A DNA stretch of 64,000 nt from Primula veris (GCA_963682055.1 OY821748.1:30158661-30222660), one strand, 5' to 3'; counted from the stretch's first letter, positions 15,118-27,770 are shown. The notes: generated from the letters alone by a model not told the origin. Made by a program: numbers and translations.

Positions 15118-16011
15118 GGCTCCGTTTGTTTCCATGTAAAATATTTTCCGAAGGGAAAACCTTTCCCCGTAAAGGTTTTACATGGAAATTTTTGTTTTAC
15201 ATTCATTTTCGAGTGTTTGACGCATTCGAAATTTTCCATGTAAAATGTTGCAGAATCTTTTTTTATTTATGTCAATTATTTAATCTTGGACATAGTTAAA
15301 TGAGTAAATAAATTTTCAAATCTTTTAGGAACATTCTTTAGTTGGTAACCTTTAGTTTTATTTTAAATATTTTTAATAAGGAATGTAAAAGATGAAAAAT
15401 GATGATCAAAACATAAATATAAAAATTGGTTCATTATAGTCTATGAACATTCTTAAGAACATAAAATAGGGAAAAAAAATTAAAGAATACAACTTAATAA
15501 TATTAGCTCGTACATATTAAGAATTTTAATAAACGTAGACAAATATCATATCCATAGGAAAAAACAAATTTTCTATAATTTCACTTGTTTTTTCGTGATT
15601 GATTCAATAATACAGTAAGTATAAAGGTAGCAGTTGAATATTTTCTAATGAACTTTAACACATATTGAGACCTATATATGAAATACTCAACTACACAAAC
15701 ATAAAAAACTAGAAAATGACAAATTAAAATCCTTATGCAATTAGATCAAAATGTGGTATTTTTTTGTGAGATATTGAAAGTATTTAGATGGTAAGAGAAT
15801 AAAAACACATGTTTCCAAATTTGGCTCTACACCCCTTCAGCGGAAAATGTTTCCAGTGTTTATTTGACATGATTTATTTACCCCATTTTTCCTTGATTTA
15901 GGGGAAATCTTTTCCTTAATAATTTGTTTTACTTACAACCAATCATTACTAATATTTATTTTACCCGTAAAAATTTGTTTACCGTCATTTTACACTGAAA
16001 CAAACCGAGTG
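15118..16011. mobile_element. PIF/Harbinger (Tourist-like) non-autonomous element
   Basis: It begins GGCTCCGTTTGTTTC and ends GAAACAAACCGAGTG, inverted repeats with two mismatches, flanked by TTA at 15115-15117 and 16012-16014. A three-base TTA/TAA target duplication is the PIF/Harbinger signature. Subterminal sequence is also inverted (CCATGTAAAATATTTTCC near the left end and GGTTTTACATGG just inside; GGAAAATGTTTCCAG and TTTACTTAC near the right). It is 894 bp long; no transposase frame is visible, so it is non-autonomous. Confidence 0.8.
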
Positions 16012-16014
16012 TTA

Positions 16015-18180
16015 GTGGAGTGTTAGTGTTTTACACTTTAAAATGGTGATCTAGTCTTTCATGGTTTCTTATTTTTCAAGTATAAAAATAAACTAGCTTT
16101 TTGCAAACATCTTGGGTGAACTCAAATATTGGGTTAATTTGGGGTCTTTTGGTATCTTTTTAATTAATTTTAAATTCTTATTTCTGATTTTTTTATACTC
16201 ATTTTATCATATTTTACTTCTTAGTATATATATATTTTTTTAATTTTCCCATTTTAGGACCAAATGTGACAAGCTATAAAAAGAAGGGGTATACTTTAAA
16301 GATTAAAATACTTCAAGTACCAGAAAGTTATTAATAAAGTAAAATTTCTGTGAAAGGAAGTCAATGCTAAAGAGGGGAAAGAAATCTCAAAAAGAAGGAA
16401 GAAATCTGAATACACGCCACCGGTCCGAATCAATGTGAGGTTAATTTGGATCAACCAGTTACACCATCACAGAATAATTATGTTGCTCATTCGGATTGGT
16501 CTCTGGGGCACTAATTTAAATTAGAGCCTTGCTAATTCGAGTTTGTGAAATTTAAAGAATTAGGTTACGTTTTTTTAGAAAATCCTCATAAATGTGTACT
16601 TTTGCTTAGCCTTGTATTATTGTATATATTTTTGTTTCTCCTTTTTTCTTTTTCAGGGATCTCCGGAAAGTCTGATTGTCTATTATAAACGAAGTGTAAG
16701 AATGGATACAAATAGTAAAGACCATTTTCCTTACGACCTATATACATATATATGGCTCTCATCAACCAGTGGCCATGTTGTACAAGTGTTATTTTATATA
16801 TTCTTTCTGTTGTTTAATGATGCATGGTGTGTATGTTTTTGGAGATAGAGGTTGTAAAAAGCACCATTGCCTTTTATTTTGCGTTTTTAAAATTTTTGTG
16901 ATTTCTTCGGTAAAACATTTTGCACTTCGGTAAACCCTAGTCCCTAGATAAAGTTTATGCTAGTGTTCGTCTTTTGTTCGTATTCAAAATTATACATTCC
17001 TAAAATTAAGCAATACATCTACGTCAAAATCTTTTTGTTAGTTAAATGTCAATTGTATTAATCTGGCTAAAATTATTTTGGGAGTTCGCTATGCAAGAAC
17101 TGTATGAACTGGATATCGGGAGAAAAAAAGACACTTAACTTATCACATCGTATGAGTAAAAACATTGCAGGAGATATTGCAACTTGCAAGTAACGAATGA
17201 AGATCATATTTACTTACATTTTTACATGAAATTATAGTGACAGAAATAGGATTTAGATATAAGTAGGGCTTGATTTATATGTATCTATTATTTTATAATC
17301 ATGGGATGCTGAAAGACTATAATCGTTAACTTTTCAGTCAAACACATGAAAAATTTCGTGTTTTTCATAGTATGAAGGGTGTTTTAGCCCCTTTCATGTA
17401 CAGAACACCTCCCTTACATTAAAAGTAAGACATGCTCTGTGGAGACGCTAGATACGGGATGGTCTTATATTCACTTCTCTAATTTAAGACCTCTGGCATG
17501 CTGATTTATAAACGGGCATCCTATTAAATTTAAGTATTTAACTTCTAACAAAAAATGCATTGATGCTTTATTATGGATTATGAGATTGGTTGTCTCTATA
17601 AGCTAGCTGATTATATCTAGGATAATAGGAAAATCACTAATAATTAATCACAAAGTTCCATTAGTTGAACAAATCCATTTGAAAGAAAATAGAGGCGTAT
17701 AACGCCTAACAAAATTATGGACATCTCCCCCTCGGAGCGTATATAAAATGCACACTCTTCTATTTTATTCTCACATATAACCCAACATTCGTATTCTTCG
17801 AGAGTTCGAGGGGGATGGGGGAGAGAGCCTATGCACAGAATGTCAATAAATTCATTCTTCGTGTTGAACCAATCTTCAATTATAATTAATTGAATAATGT
17901 TTTGAGGATAACAAACAAGAATTTGTATACACAATAAGTATCATTGTACTAATTTTTTCAACTCGTTTAGACAAATCAATAACAAGTTCAAGTCATTCAT
18001 ACAAATAAGTTTATTTATCAAGGAAATTGACTATTGAACTTAAAGTGTTATATTGTTGAAGAATAATAATGTAACATGTTAATAAGAAATTAACCGGTGA
18101 AAGTATTCAGTTAGTTAATCGCTACAAAATAAAGAAAAGGACTACAGTGGCTAAATAAGAACAATAAATGACAAATGGAA
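16015..18180. other. Spacer, nothing recognised
   Basis: No supported gene. The frames at 16594-16848 (plus) and 17644-17934 (minus, 96 codons) lack family resemblance, and neither has splice signals in frame with a neighbour. Confidence 0.4.
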
Positions 18181-19500
18181 AATTAACAACACTTGTCTGA
18201 AATTCTCTAGTTTCTGAACAGACAATTCCAACCGATTGGATACAGTGTTATGGAAATTCCAGATACAGTTTTTTGAAGACTTGAAAATGTATTCAAAATA
18301 CTTTCAACTTGAGATCCAACCGATTGGGGACGTGATAGAGGATCAGTGGAGTATTATGGTGAATATCATTCGCAATTAGAATCATTAACACGTGACATAT
18401 TAGAGATTCAAAATGGCTGATCGTTAGACCGAATCTACACAATACAACCAATTAGAATACAGTCCAACCGATTAGATTACACTGAAATTTAAATTTCAAA
18501 TAGGAAGCCCTAGCAACGGTCCTCAACAACTCCCACACTATAAAACACACCACACCGTCACAAACTCAAATACAAAGGCCTTGGTATCTCATTTCAATCG
18601 ACGGTAAAGCCCTGCCAGTTTATATACTCATCGACAACGTCGATCATTCAAGAAAGCCTTACAACTCTCCAATATCAATGTATAAATCATATATTATTGT
18701 GAGAAGAAAGTTTATAGTTTGTGAGATTCATTTGTAAACATTTTTATTGTTTAGAGTGTGTGTGATCCAACATGTTTATAATATTGATCACATCGATAGA
18801 TTGACTTTAAACAAGCTTGTTTTTTTATCTTGTTGATTATACAACTTGTGTACTACTTCAAGTTAGAAAACTTGTTTGGATCATAGATCCATAGTCTCTC
18901 TTTGACACCAAAGTTTTTGATCGTTTTGTTCGTCAAGAAAAAGTGATAGTTTTGGGTAGGTTTGCCCTTTGAGGAGAAGCAAGATCGTGGGTAGCTCTGC
19001 CTCTGAGAAAGAGTGGTGTAAAGGGTATCTCTGCCCTAAAGGAGGATATTTTATAAAGGATATGCTGCCCTCAAAGAAGGTTTGGGTTAATATAAAAAGC
19101 TTAAGATTCACGTTTGGACTTGAGGACTGGACGTAGTCTCACATTGAGGCGAAACATGATAAATCTCTATGTCAACTAATCTCTTACCTTACTCTTTATT
19201 TATCAATTTTACTATATTGTTATATCTATCGAATGACTTGATATTTAGAGTAATTGTTATTATCATACTTAGAATTGCATATTGACTTAGTGCCGACTAA
19301 TATCCGAAGCAAACAAACTAGATCGTATTCTCGGTGACAAGATCTCTGTTTGTCGATAGCTGGATATCAAACAAGTTGAATTAAACTCTTGAATTTATAT
19401 ATTCATTTGTCGATATGTGGACAAGTTAGAAAGCATTTAATGTCAACATTACTTGATAATGTAGCTGGGTGATAGCTGTTAGGATTACAATTGTGTGATT
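18181..19500 (+). mobile_element. Possible LTR-retrotransposon remnant (LTR-like)
   Basis: Several traits typical of plant Copia-type LTRs occur in order. There is a repeated ACCGATT(G/A)GA motif upstream (18231, 18310, 18469), a promoter-like CACTATAAAACACACCACACC (18536), and then a leader with GTTTGTGAGATTCATTTGTAAA and GTGTGTGATCCAACA. Near 19110-19155 is GGACTTGAGGACTGGACGTAGTC...GAGGCGAAACATGATAAA, resembling the GGACGTAGGC...CCGAACCACG block of many such LTRs. Neither end nor a second LTR was found, so it may be solo and eroded. Confidence 0.35.
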
Positions 19501-20760
19501 GGAATTGTTTATGTGATTAAAGTTATTAATTAATATATTTATATATATTATATTCCACTTAGTAACTTTATTTAATATAGTTTTTTATTAAACACAACCA
19601 ACCCTAAGCCCCTAAGTCGATATTTGTTCAACTGGAGAAAGGTTTAAAAGCAGTCAAACCTATTCAGCCCTCTAGGTTTAGCTTTAGTTCCAGCACTTCA
19701 TGATAGTTATGATCACCACTTTGTAATTTTTCTTAGTTTCGGCTATGTCTAGGAATGTGGAAGATACTCCATCTCCAGCCTCTTCAACTTACACTAGCAC
19801 CAGCCTTGGTGTTTTTTTTTCTTCACATGGCCATGTTTATGGGAAGGGAGATATCTCATTACTTGTTTGTTCCATCATCCATGTGATATTTGTTTTTATT
19901 AAGACTTCATAAGGGGGAGTTGTCAATTTGGTCATTACGTGACAAACTACTTCTTTTTATTTTATGCATGCAATTAGTGAGGTTTGTTACATTACAAACA
20001 TTATGTATTTTCAAATTCTAACGAGTGCAAGAGAATTTTGTATGTCACTTCATAAGAAAAAAGTCCATTTTCAATCATTCAGTTATGAAGAAAAACTATG
20101 CCATGTTGGGTGGAGCATGCACCAAAACATTTGTGAACACACAAATATATTTATTATCGCATGTCCTGAAGAATTGTTTGTTTAGTATGTTAAGCTTAAT
20201 TAAAGGGGAGAAACTCATCCAAACAAATATAAAAAAACAGCAAAAAACTGCAACTAAGCTCTTATTTGAAAGAACGCATAGCCCTCCAACTTTAGCGAAA
20301 ATTTGAGTGTCAAGTTCCTACTATTTACAAAATGCGCTCCTCTTTCCAACATAAGCTACAATCTACATAAAGGAATATTACCATGTTGGGGTAGCTTTTT
20401 ATGATGTCAAAATCTATTCAATGATCAACCCTTGCGCTTAATTTCTGGATCTGAGAATCACCATCAAACAACGTCTACAATGGGCTCCAGTATATAGCCA
20501 AACGGCAAACCAAAATAAAGTTTCATTCTTAAACAAAGACTATTAAACACTCTCAATTCTACATCTTTCATGAATAAATAGAAAAGTTAGAGGAAGATTA
20601 GTTTTTTGAGAGCCCTCATCCAACCTTTGATGAGCAATAGGATGGGCATGGGGAAAAGGCTTCTTTCTGGGACAATTTTTGTTTTGTTTAATGCCTCATA
20701 GGTATCACTTTTGAACCTATATTCCTTCTAGGAGCATAGAATAAGTTGCATTACTCATAG
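19501..20760. other. Spacer, nothing recognised
   Basis: No supported gene. The overlapping frames at 19964-20306 do not resemble a known family. Confidence 0.4.
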
Positions 20761-20770
20761 GTAACACTTT

Positions 20771-21235
20771 TCATAATATAAATACTCCTAATATTTTCTA
20801 TTTTCTCTAACGTGATTTATTTTAAACATTCTCACACTCTCTCTTTCTCCTATATTCCCCCAATTTCACCAAAACCCTATCCGAATTTATCTCCGATCAT
20901 CTCCGATTATCTCTCTCCCCATCACCACCGCGTAACCCCTAGATTGCAGCGGAGATCCGCCGGAGCCGGAGGTTACAGTAGAGATCCTCAAGAGATCACA
21001 GCGGAGATTCGACGACTTCGACCACCATGAACTCCTCGTTGTCTTTTCTGCCTCCGTTCTTGTCGACGGAGGTGATGACGTGGGGAACAAGACGGTGTTG
21101 GTAGGGTTTTCGGTTATGGATCTGCCGACGACGATCGAGACGGTGGGGGACATCAAATTGTACTCGGCGAGAGTTCGTGGGGATTTGGTAAGGAGTCCGA
21201 CCGAAGAGCGCGCCTATGCCTAGCTACACGACCAG
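20771..21235 (+). other. Promoter and first-exon-like GC island
   Basis: A TATA-like ATATAAATAC (20779) is followed by a pyrimidine-rich leader (ACACTCTCTCTTTCTCC) and a GC-rich stretch ending in a good donor, GACCAG|GTAAGT (21235/21236). The longest frame inside (20936-21223, 95 codons to TAG) is open without an early ATG and translates plausibly (ELLVVFSASVLVDGGDDVGN, then KTVLVGFSVMDLPTTIETVG). An ATG in good context, CCACCATGA at 21027, opens only 25 codons in another frame. It sits just upstream of a tRNA-like sequence and the minisatellite of array B. It could be a captured gene start or a degraded gene; I do not recognise a family. Confidence 0.4.
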
Positions 21236-22030
21236 GTAAGTCAAATTGTTGATTAAGTGTCAACAATTGATCATTACTTTTGTGTGGTTATTTGTTAATC
21301 TTTTTATTTTAATTTATGCGTGGATATTTGTTTTGAGTTATTATTTTTGAGTTTGGCTGTTTTGATGCTGAAACAGGGTGCATTTTTGGGTTGTTTACGT
21401 CTGTTTTGCAGTACGTTTTGGTGCTTAATCGATCCCGTTGTATAGCTTATTTTAGAGTATGTTTTGGGGCTGAAATGAGCCTGTTTTAGGGCTGGTTTGG
21501 GGTCTATTTTGGTGCTAAATTGGAGTATGTTTTAGGGCTGAATCGGACTCCGGGTTTGAGGCTGAAGCTGATTCCGGTTCGATGTTAAAACAGACTCTTA
21601 GTCAGAAATTTAAGTCTCCATTTGTATTATGTTACTTGTTCTAGCCGATTAACTGTTGAAGAAACCTTTATAGAGAATATAGGCACTCATCCGGTGTGAG
21701 CTTTTTGATATCAATTTGGCACTTGCTGTTGAAAATGATATCAATGAGCTATGCACCGATTGTATAACCACCTAAATAACACTTTTTGGCATTGTTTCAT
21801 CGCAAATTTTAAGCAGAATTTAAAAATACAAAGTCTAAACTTCGCTTTCAAGTCATTATTACTGTTGTTGTAGACCTGTAAGCTCAAAATGGTAAGAGTG
21901 CTTACACCAACATCGAGGTACAATATGAAAATTAATTGTTTATTTGGCGTGCGTTTAGTGCTTGTTTGGTTGAGTTCGTTTGATTTTTAGGTGTTTATTA
22001 TGACTTTGTTTAGTGACTATATAAATCTGT

Positions 22031-22094
22031 AAGCTCAAAATGGTAAGAGCGCTTGCATCAACAACCGGGTTCAAGATTTTGGTGGTTCGAATCC
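22031..22094 (+). repeat. tRNA-like / SINE-head sequence
   Basis: AAGCTCAAAATGGTAAGAGC matches an RNA polymerase III A box loosely, and GGTTCGAATCC at 22084-22094 is an exact B-box match, about 40 bases apart and followed by T runs that could end transcription. A partial earlier copy (GTAAGCTCAAAATGGTAAGAG, about 21879-21899) lacks the B box. It does not fold into a full tRNA by eye, so a tRNA-derived SINE fragment is more likely than a working tRNA gene. Confidence 0.45.
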
Positions 22095-22149
22095 GGATTT
22101 TTTTTATTTCTTTAAATTTAAAGTAAAATATGCAATTTGTAGTGAAATA

Positions 22150-22640
22150 TATTGAGTTACATTATGCAATTTTGACTAAACTAGATGCACTTTTAGTTGA
22201 ACGAGATGCACTTTGAGCTAAATCAGATACACTTTCAGCTGAATTATATACAATTTCAGCTGAACTAAATGCACTTTCAATTGAATCAGATACACTTTCA
22301 GCTGAATCAGATGCACTTTCAGCTGAACCAGATGAACTTTCAGCTGAAATATATGCACTTTCATCTGAACTATATGTACTTTTATTGAACTATATGTATT
22401 TTCTACTGAACTCTAAACGGTATGCCCTTTCGACTAAACTCGATGCACTTTCGACAGAAACGTATGCTCTTTTAACTGAATTGTATGCACTTTTGACTGA
22501 ACTATAGGCATTTTCGACTAGACTATATGCACTTTTATTGAACTATATGCACTTTCAAAAGGACTATATGTACTTTCAACTGAATTAGATAAATTTTCAG
22601 CTGAAATAGAAGCAATTTGAGAAGAACTAGATGAAAATAC
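22150..22640. repeat. ~20-bp minisatellite, core ATGCACTTT (array B)
   Basis: Units of about 20 bp such as ATGCACTTTCAGCTGAACCAG and ATGCACTTTTAGTTGAACGA, the same consensus as array A at 131-955, in the same orientation. The array is shorter and more divergent at its right end, which runs into GATGAAAATACCACTTTTTGG and a T-rich tract. Confidence 0.88.
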
Positions 22641-22744
22641 CACTTTTTGGTAAAAAAAAAAAAAGGTCACTTTTTGATGAAAAATCAGCTTTTTCGATGT
22701 AAAATGTGGGATATATATTTTTTTATTTTTTATTTTTATACTTT

Positions 22745-23050
22745 TTTTATATTTTTTTTAGTTTCGGGATGAAACGGAGCCCGTTTTGGGCCACAAACAA
22801 ATACCGTTATGTGGCTCAAAAGAGTCATTTTTGGGTCTGAAGCAAGCCTGTTGTAGGGCTGAAAAATAGCCCATTTCGGGACCAAAACGGAACATGTTTT
22901 GTGGCTGAAATGGAGCCTTTCGGGCTAAAGTTAAGCTCCATTTGAGGCTTAAATAGACCTCGATTCGGGGCTTAACTATATGCATTTGTGGCTGGAACGG
23001 AGCCTGTTTTTGGCTGATACGAAGCCTTATAGTTAATTTCTTTGTTCGTA
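22745..23050. repeat. Short degenerate GGCTGAAACGGAGCC repeats
   Basis: Loose tandem units with the theme GAGCCTGTTTTGGGGCTGAAA or GGGCTGAAACGGAGCC. A similar theme appears at 21370-21600 (GTTTTAGGGCTGAATCGGAC), so the minisatellite of array B is flanked on both sides by this second repeat. The 103-codon minus-strand frame at 22758-23069 reads these repeats and is not a gene. Confidence 0.6.
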
Positions 23051-23089
23051 TTTTTTTTTTAAGTGTCAATAGTGTATGAGTTTGTTATG

Positions 23090-23345
23090 CTTTTTGTTTA
23101 CTGATTAAATAGTGATTTTTACCCCATTTTTTCAATTTTTTTTTCCATTTTTTGTGATTTTTTTCATATTTATAATTTTTTCATTTTCGTTTTTTGTTAT
23201 TTTTTTGAAAAAAATACATTTTTTCTGATTTTTTTGTGATTTTTTTCAAAAAAAATACTTTTTTTGTGTATTTATTTATTTTTATTAATTTTGTGATTTT
23301 TTTTATTTTTGTGATTTTTTCGGTTTTATAAAATTTTCTTGTAAT
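23090..23345. repeat. T-rich tract with TTTGTGATTTTTTT motifs
   Basis: Near-pure T with GTGA interruptions, equivalent in position and sequence to 1040-1905. The following bases (23360-23575) match the region after the first copy, which shows that the two blocks are members of one dispersed repeat family. Confidence 0.75.
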
Positions 23346-23834
23346 TTAAACATATTTTTTGGGGGATTTACATATAGAGAGAGTATATGTATTATGTTTT
23401 GTTTTGCATAATGGCGTTTTGCTAAATAAAGTAAACAATTAAAAAATGGTATCTAAAAGAAATGTGAACGTACAGAGATAGCTAAAGGGATTATAAGTTG
23501 CAAGGGATGCACTTTTTATAGAGATACATATAGGAAATTTCTCAATTTTTATTATAATGCTTCTATGGGATGCAAGGGTTGATCATGCAGCTAATGTGTC
23601 ACGTTACAAAACGTAGCATATAATGGTGTGCATGGAATAGAATAAAGTAGATGAAGGCGGTCGGAATTGCGGTCTTCTCCATTTGGATAAAAATTAACAA
23701 AAAGTAAATTTTCTGATCAAAAACATAAAAATTAGCATTCACCTCTCCCATTTTACGGGAAAAAAAACTCATCTACAGTATGAATTTTTTTATATAGAAT
23801 ATATATAGGCCCTTCCCACTTTCAATTCCTGGTT

Positions 23835-24225
23835 CCGTCATTGATGTTGTGCTTTGTTGACCCTTCACATTGTCGAAAGTTTTCTGTAAAAAAGTAATCC
23901 TGAATGTTATAGTGCTCAGACCTACATGTGGGACCAAAGGGACGATACTTTAGAGAAGAATTGTCTAAGATTCACCCCAATTGCATGTGAAAATTACGAG
24001 ACAATTTTTGTTATGCTCAAGGGTTGATTATGCAGCTAGCTTGCCACTTTATATGATTTAGCACATAATGGTGTGCTTTGACCATTCGCATTAACCGAAG
24101 TGTTCTATAAAAAAGTAAGTCCCGAGTATTGCATTTCTCATACCGACACATGAGATAACAGAGCCGAGGCATAAAGAAGAATTGTCTAACACTCAGCACC
24201 AATGGTGCATGAAAATTATGAGCCC
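23835..24225. repeat. Tandem ~235-bp duplication
   Basis: Copy 1 (about 23835-23995) and copy 2 (about 24070-24225) share GTGTGCTTTGA/GTGCTTTGTTGACC, GTTTTCTGTAAAAAAGTAA/GTTCTATAAAAAAGTAAG, AGAAGAATTGTCTAA and GCATG(T/A)GAAAATTA in order. The block GGGTTGAT(C/T)ATGCAGCTA also occurs twice (23577 and 24021). No coding function is evident. Confidence 0.65.
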
Positions 24226-25705
24226 TACCGTCGAACAAGATGGAATATAAACCATTCAAGTTTCATTAAACTTGTCAATGTGATGGGTTATTTAGTTAAC
24301 CCATTCAAGAAATTCCCCACTATCGATCCAATTTGGAAACAAATACTTTTCATATACTTATACCCTTTTGAATTCCTCAAAAAAAATTTCGATTTTTTAA
24401 CAATTACGTACCATTTCGTGAAGGTTAACCCATCTAAAGAGGTTCACAAATTTAGACAAAACTGTTTTATATTAAGTAAAAATTCCAACACTAAATGTGG
24501 ACCGCTTTATGATTTTTTTTTTCTTTTACATCACAATAGTTCTGGATAATTTTTCAATGCTCATGGCCACTAAAACGCAAGATGGAATAAACAAAACCGT
24601 GAGATGAATACCAATAAGAACCTAAAAAGGAAATCTTAAAACAGTGTTCGAACATAGTAGATTTAACCATATCATATAATGGTACACACATTTTTATGGT
24701 TCAGGTAATCCTTAATAAAATAGATGAACATATATCCTTTATTGATTATTAAACAGTTATCGATTACTATTCACACTAGTTACAATATAATCTCAACTAT
24801 CTAATGTTCGGTATGATATATGTGTCTTCTTCTGTGGTATTTCTCCTCGGGGGCACAAATTGACTTGATGGACTTGTCTACTTTCTAGAGAGATAATCTC
24901 TGAAAAGTCTATGTACTAATCTGCTTTTTTTGCCTGGAAATCAGATGATCTAGTGTACTGCTATTTGACTTTATTTATAGGTGTACGTGCATCGTAGGAT
25001 GTTGACATGTGACACTTTACATATGTTGATCATGGACTTTTAGTTTAGTGGCTTCTATCATTTGAGATTAATACAGTGGGTTAATGTCTCTATTCTTTTA
25101 TAAAGAAAAAGACCATTATAACCTTATCATGTGACTGTTACTTATATTTGATACGTTGGGTAACCACTTTATTATATGGGTCGGGTCAATACCGAATATA
25201 ACGTATATGTTATTCTTTTCATGTCGTATCATATATATATATTATATGTATGTTGTTAAGAGTAGCGACGACGGTGATGAAGCCCCAGCAATTATAAATT
25301 TGATATTCTATATTATTTATTATGCTTCAAACCCCCAAATTTTCTCAAATTGGCACTTGCATTCTGAATTATGCAAGGTCAGCGGCTTTAAATAGGATTA
25401 TCGACTTTGTACTTTTGTTTTCTCTCAAAACTCAAAACATGAAACTTATATATCTCCTTTCTTAGTATTTTAATACATCTTGAATCCTCGTAATCGGAGC
25501 TCGAATGAATCATTTGTGCCCAATTTACTGAACAGCACTGAAATTATAAACTATTGACGAATTAGCCATCTTTCAATAAACTAATAACTCAAAAGGTCTC
25601 AAAATTTATAGATTTGACCTCATATTTCACAATTGAAAAGCTCTATAGTTATTTGGCCCTACAATCTGATATGTTAAAGTACTAAAATTTAAAATTAAAA
25701 GTTTT
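24226..25705. other. Spacer, nothing recognised
   Basis: The 115-codon frame 24202-24549 begins inside the duplicated block, is AT-rich and shows no family resemblance or splice context, so I do not call it a gene. The rest is unremarkable. Confidence 0.4.
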
Positions 25706-25709
25706 CTGA

Positions 25710-26905
25710 ATTTGTATGCATTTTTTCACGAATGTGTATGCACTTTTCTACATGTGTATGCATTTTTTTTTTACCGTGCATGTATTTTTCAGAATTGTGT
25801 ATGCAATTTTTTAATTGTTTATGTACTTTTTTGATTGTGTATGTATTTTTTTTGTATGTGTATGCAATTTTTTTAAGTGCGTATGCATTTTTCTCGATGT
25901 GTATGCACTTGATCTGTATTGTGTATGCACTTTTCTCGATGTGTATGCATTTTTCTCGATATGTATGTATTTTCTCAATTGTGTATGTACTTTTTCGGAT
26001 GTGTATACACTTTTCTGCATTGTGTATGCACTTTTTTAAATTGTGAATGCATTTTTTGGGATTGTGTATACACTTTTTCGGATTGTGTATACACTATTCT
26101 GGATGTGCATACGCTTTTATAGATTGTGTAAGCACTATTTTGGATGTGTATGCACTATTCTCTAATGAGTATACACTTTTGTGGATGTGTATGCACTTTT
26201 CGGTATTGTGTATGCACTTTCGTGGATATGTATGCACTTTTTTGGGATTGTGTATGCACTTTTCGGATTGTGTATGCACTAATCTGGAATGTGTATGCAA
26301 TTTCGTGGATGTTTATGCACTTTTCGAGATTGTATATGCATTTTTCGTATTGTGTATGCTCTTTTATGTATTGTGTATTATTGTGTATGCACTTTTCTCG
26401 ATTATGTTTGCAATTTACTCAATTGTGTATGCACTTTTTCGGATTATGTATGTATTTTTCGGATGTGTATGCACTTTTCTGAATTATGTATGCAATTTTC
26501 TGAATTATGTATGCAATTTTATGGATTGTATATGCCCTTTCTTGATTGTGTATACACTTTTTTTTATTTTATTTTTGATTTTTTAGATTTTTTTGAGTGG
26601 AGGTTGTAGATTGTGTATGCACAATTTTTGTATTGTGTATGCACAATTTTTGGATTGTGTATGCATATTTTCGCATTTGTGTATGTTACTTTTTTGAATT
26701 GTGTATGCATTTTTCTCGATTTCTTTATTTTGACTTGTTTTTTATTTTTGAATTTTTTAATAATTTTTTATTATTTTTTGAATTTTAGATTTTTTTGAGT
26801 GAAAGTTGAAGATTGTGTATGCATGTTTTTTGGATTGTGTATGCAGTTTTTTCGCGATTGTGTATGCACTTTTTTTGGATTGTGTAAGCACTTTTTTCTC
26901 AATTT
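25710..26905. repeat. ~21-bp minisatellite, core TGTGTATGCACTTTT (array C)
   Basis: About 1.2 kb of units such as TGTGTATGCACTTTTCGGAT with length varying around 20-21 bp. It shares the decamer ATGCACTTTT with arrays A and B, but the other half is CGGATTGTGT instead of AGCTGAACCA. Because many units are 21 bp, all three plus frames stay open for long stretches (the longest is 179 codons at 26047-26586) and read as VCTFLDVYALF-type seven-residue repeats. That is a consequence of the repeat, not evidence of a protein. Confidence 0.9.
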
Positions 26906-27240
26906 CTTTATTTTGACTTGTTTTTTGAATTTTTTTGTTTTTTTTTTGGATTTTTTAATAAGTTTTTAAAAATATATATTTATTTTACATTTTTGATTTT
27001 TTTTGGTTTTTTTATTTTTATTTTTATTTTTTTTAAGTATGGGTTGCCGACGATGACGGCTGTCCGTCGGAGCTCCGATGGACCACCACCGTCGCCGCCA
27101 ACCCATGGGCAAGTGGTGGGTCGAATTATATGTCCAAACTCTAATAGAGGAGAGATAGATTTTGAGTCGAGTGTAGTTGTTTTTAGATAAGCAGATGAAG
27201 AGTTGATGGGAGAGAGAGTCAAAAATAAAAATTATGGCCA
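26906..27240. other. T-rich tail and short GC-rich island after array C
   Basis: T-rich DNA (26906-27035) is followed by a GC-rich stretch, GCCGACGATGACGGCTGTCCG to CCGTCGCCGCCAACCC (27045-27105), then plain AT-rich sequence. As with array B, a minisatellite, a T-rich tract and a small GC-rich island occur close together, though in a different order. No supported gene. Confidence 0.45.
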
Positions 27241-27635
27241 AAAATAGAAATTAGTACCTAAATGTAACAAAAGGTTTGATATGGTACTTTTTAGAAATAT
27301 TTGACCTTTCTTTGAGACTTTTTTTGGCATTTTTCCAAGTATTTTATAATATATTAGACTAATCAAATTTGATTTGCACAATACCTAATGAAAAAGCAAG
27401 AATATAATTTTGAGCTCATTTTAAATATTTAAATATATTGATATAAAAAGAAATAAAATATGATCATACAAAAAACCCGAACATATCTGATATAATTACA
27501 ACTCATCTCATTTTGATTGTCGTAATGTACCCAAAAAATTTAACGTCCGCCCGATTGTCATAATTGTATTATACCGGGTACGATATTTGTATTCGTACCG
27601 GTGAAACTTAATATAATAATGACACATATTATTAC

Positions 27636-27770
27636 TTAAGGAATAGAGAGGTGTTTTACAAAAGTGTTTATTAAAAAATCATGCACTTGTGATCATAACT
27701 TAAGGAATAGAGAGGTGTTTTTATAGAAGTGTTTATAAAAAGATCATGCACTTGTGACCAATGAATGCGA
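27636..27770. repeat. ~65-bp tandem duplication
   Basis: ACTTAAGGAATAGAGAGGTG, AGTGTTTA and AAATCATGCACTTGTGA occur twice in the same order (from 27636 and 27701). It lies shortly upstream of the Copia element but outside its target duplication. Confidence 0.75.

Noticed and set aside
17644..17934. 96-codon minus-strand frame
   Set aside because: No family resemblance and no splice partner; probably chance.
24202..24549. 115-codon plus-strand frame
   Set aside because: It starts inside a duplicated repeat, is AT-rich, and has no recognisable motif.
25732..26586. Long open frames (104 and 179 codons) in array C
   Set aside because: They read a 21-bp minisatellite in several frames at once; there is no start context, splice signal or family.
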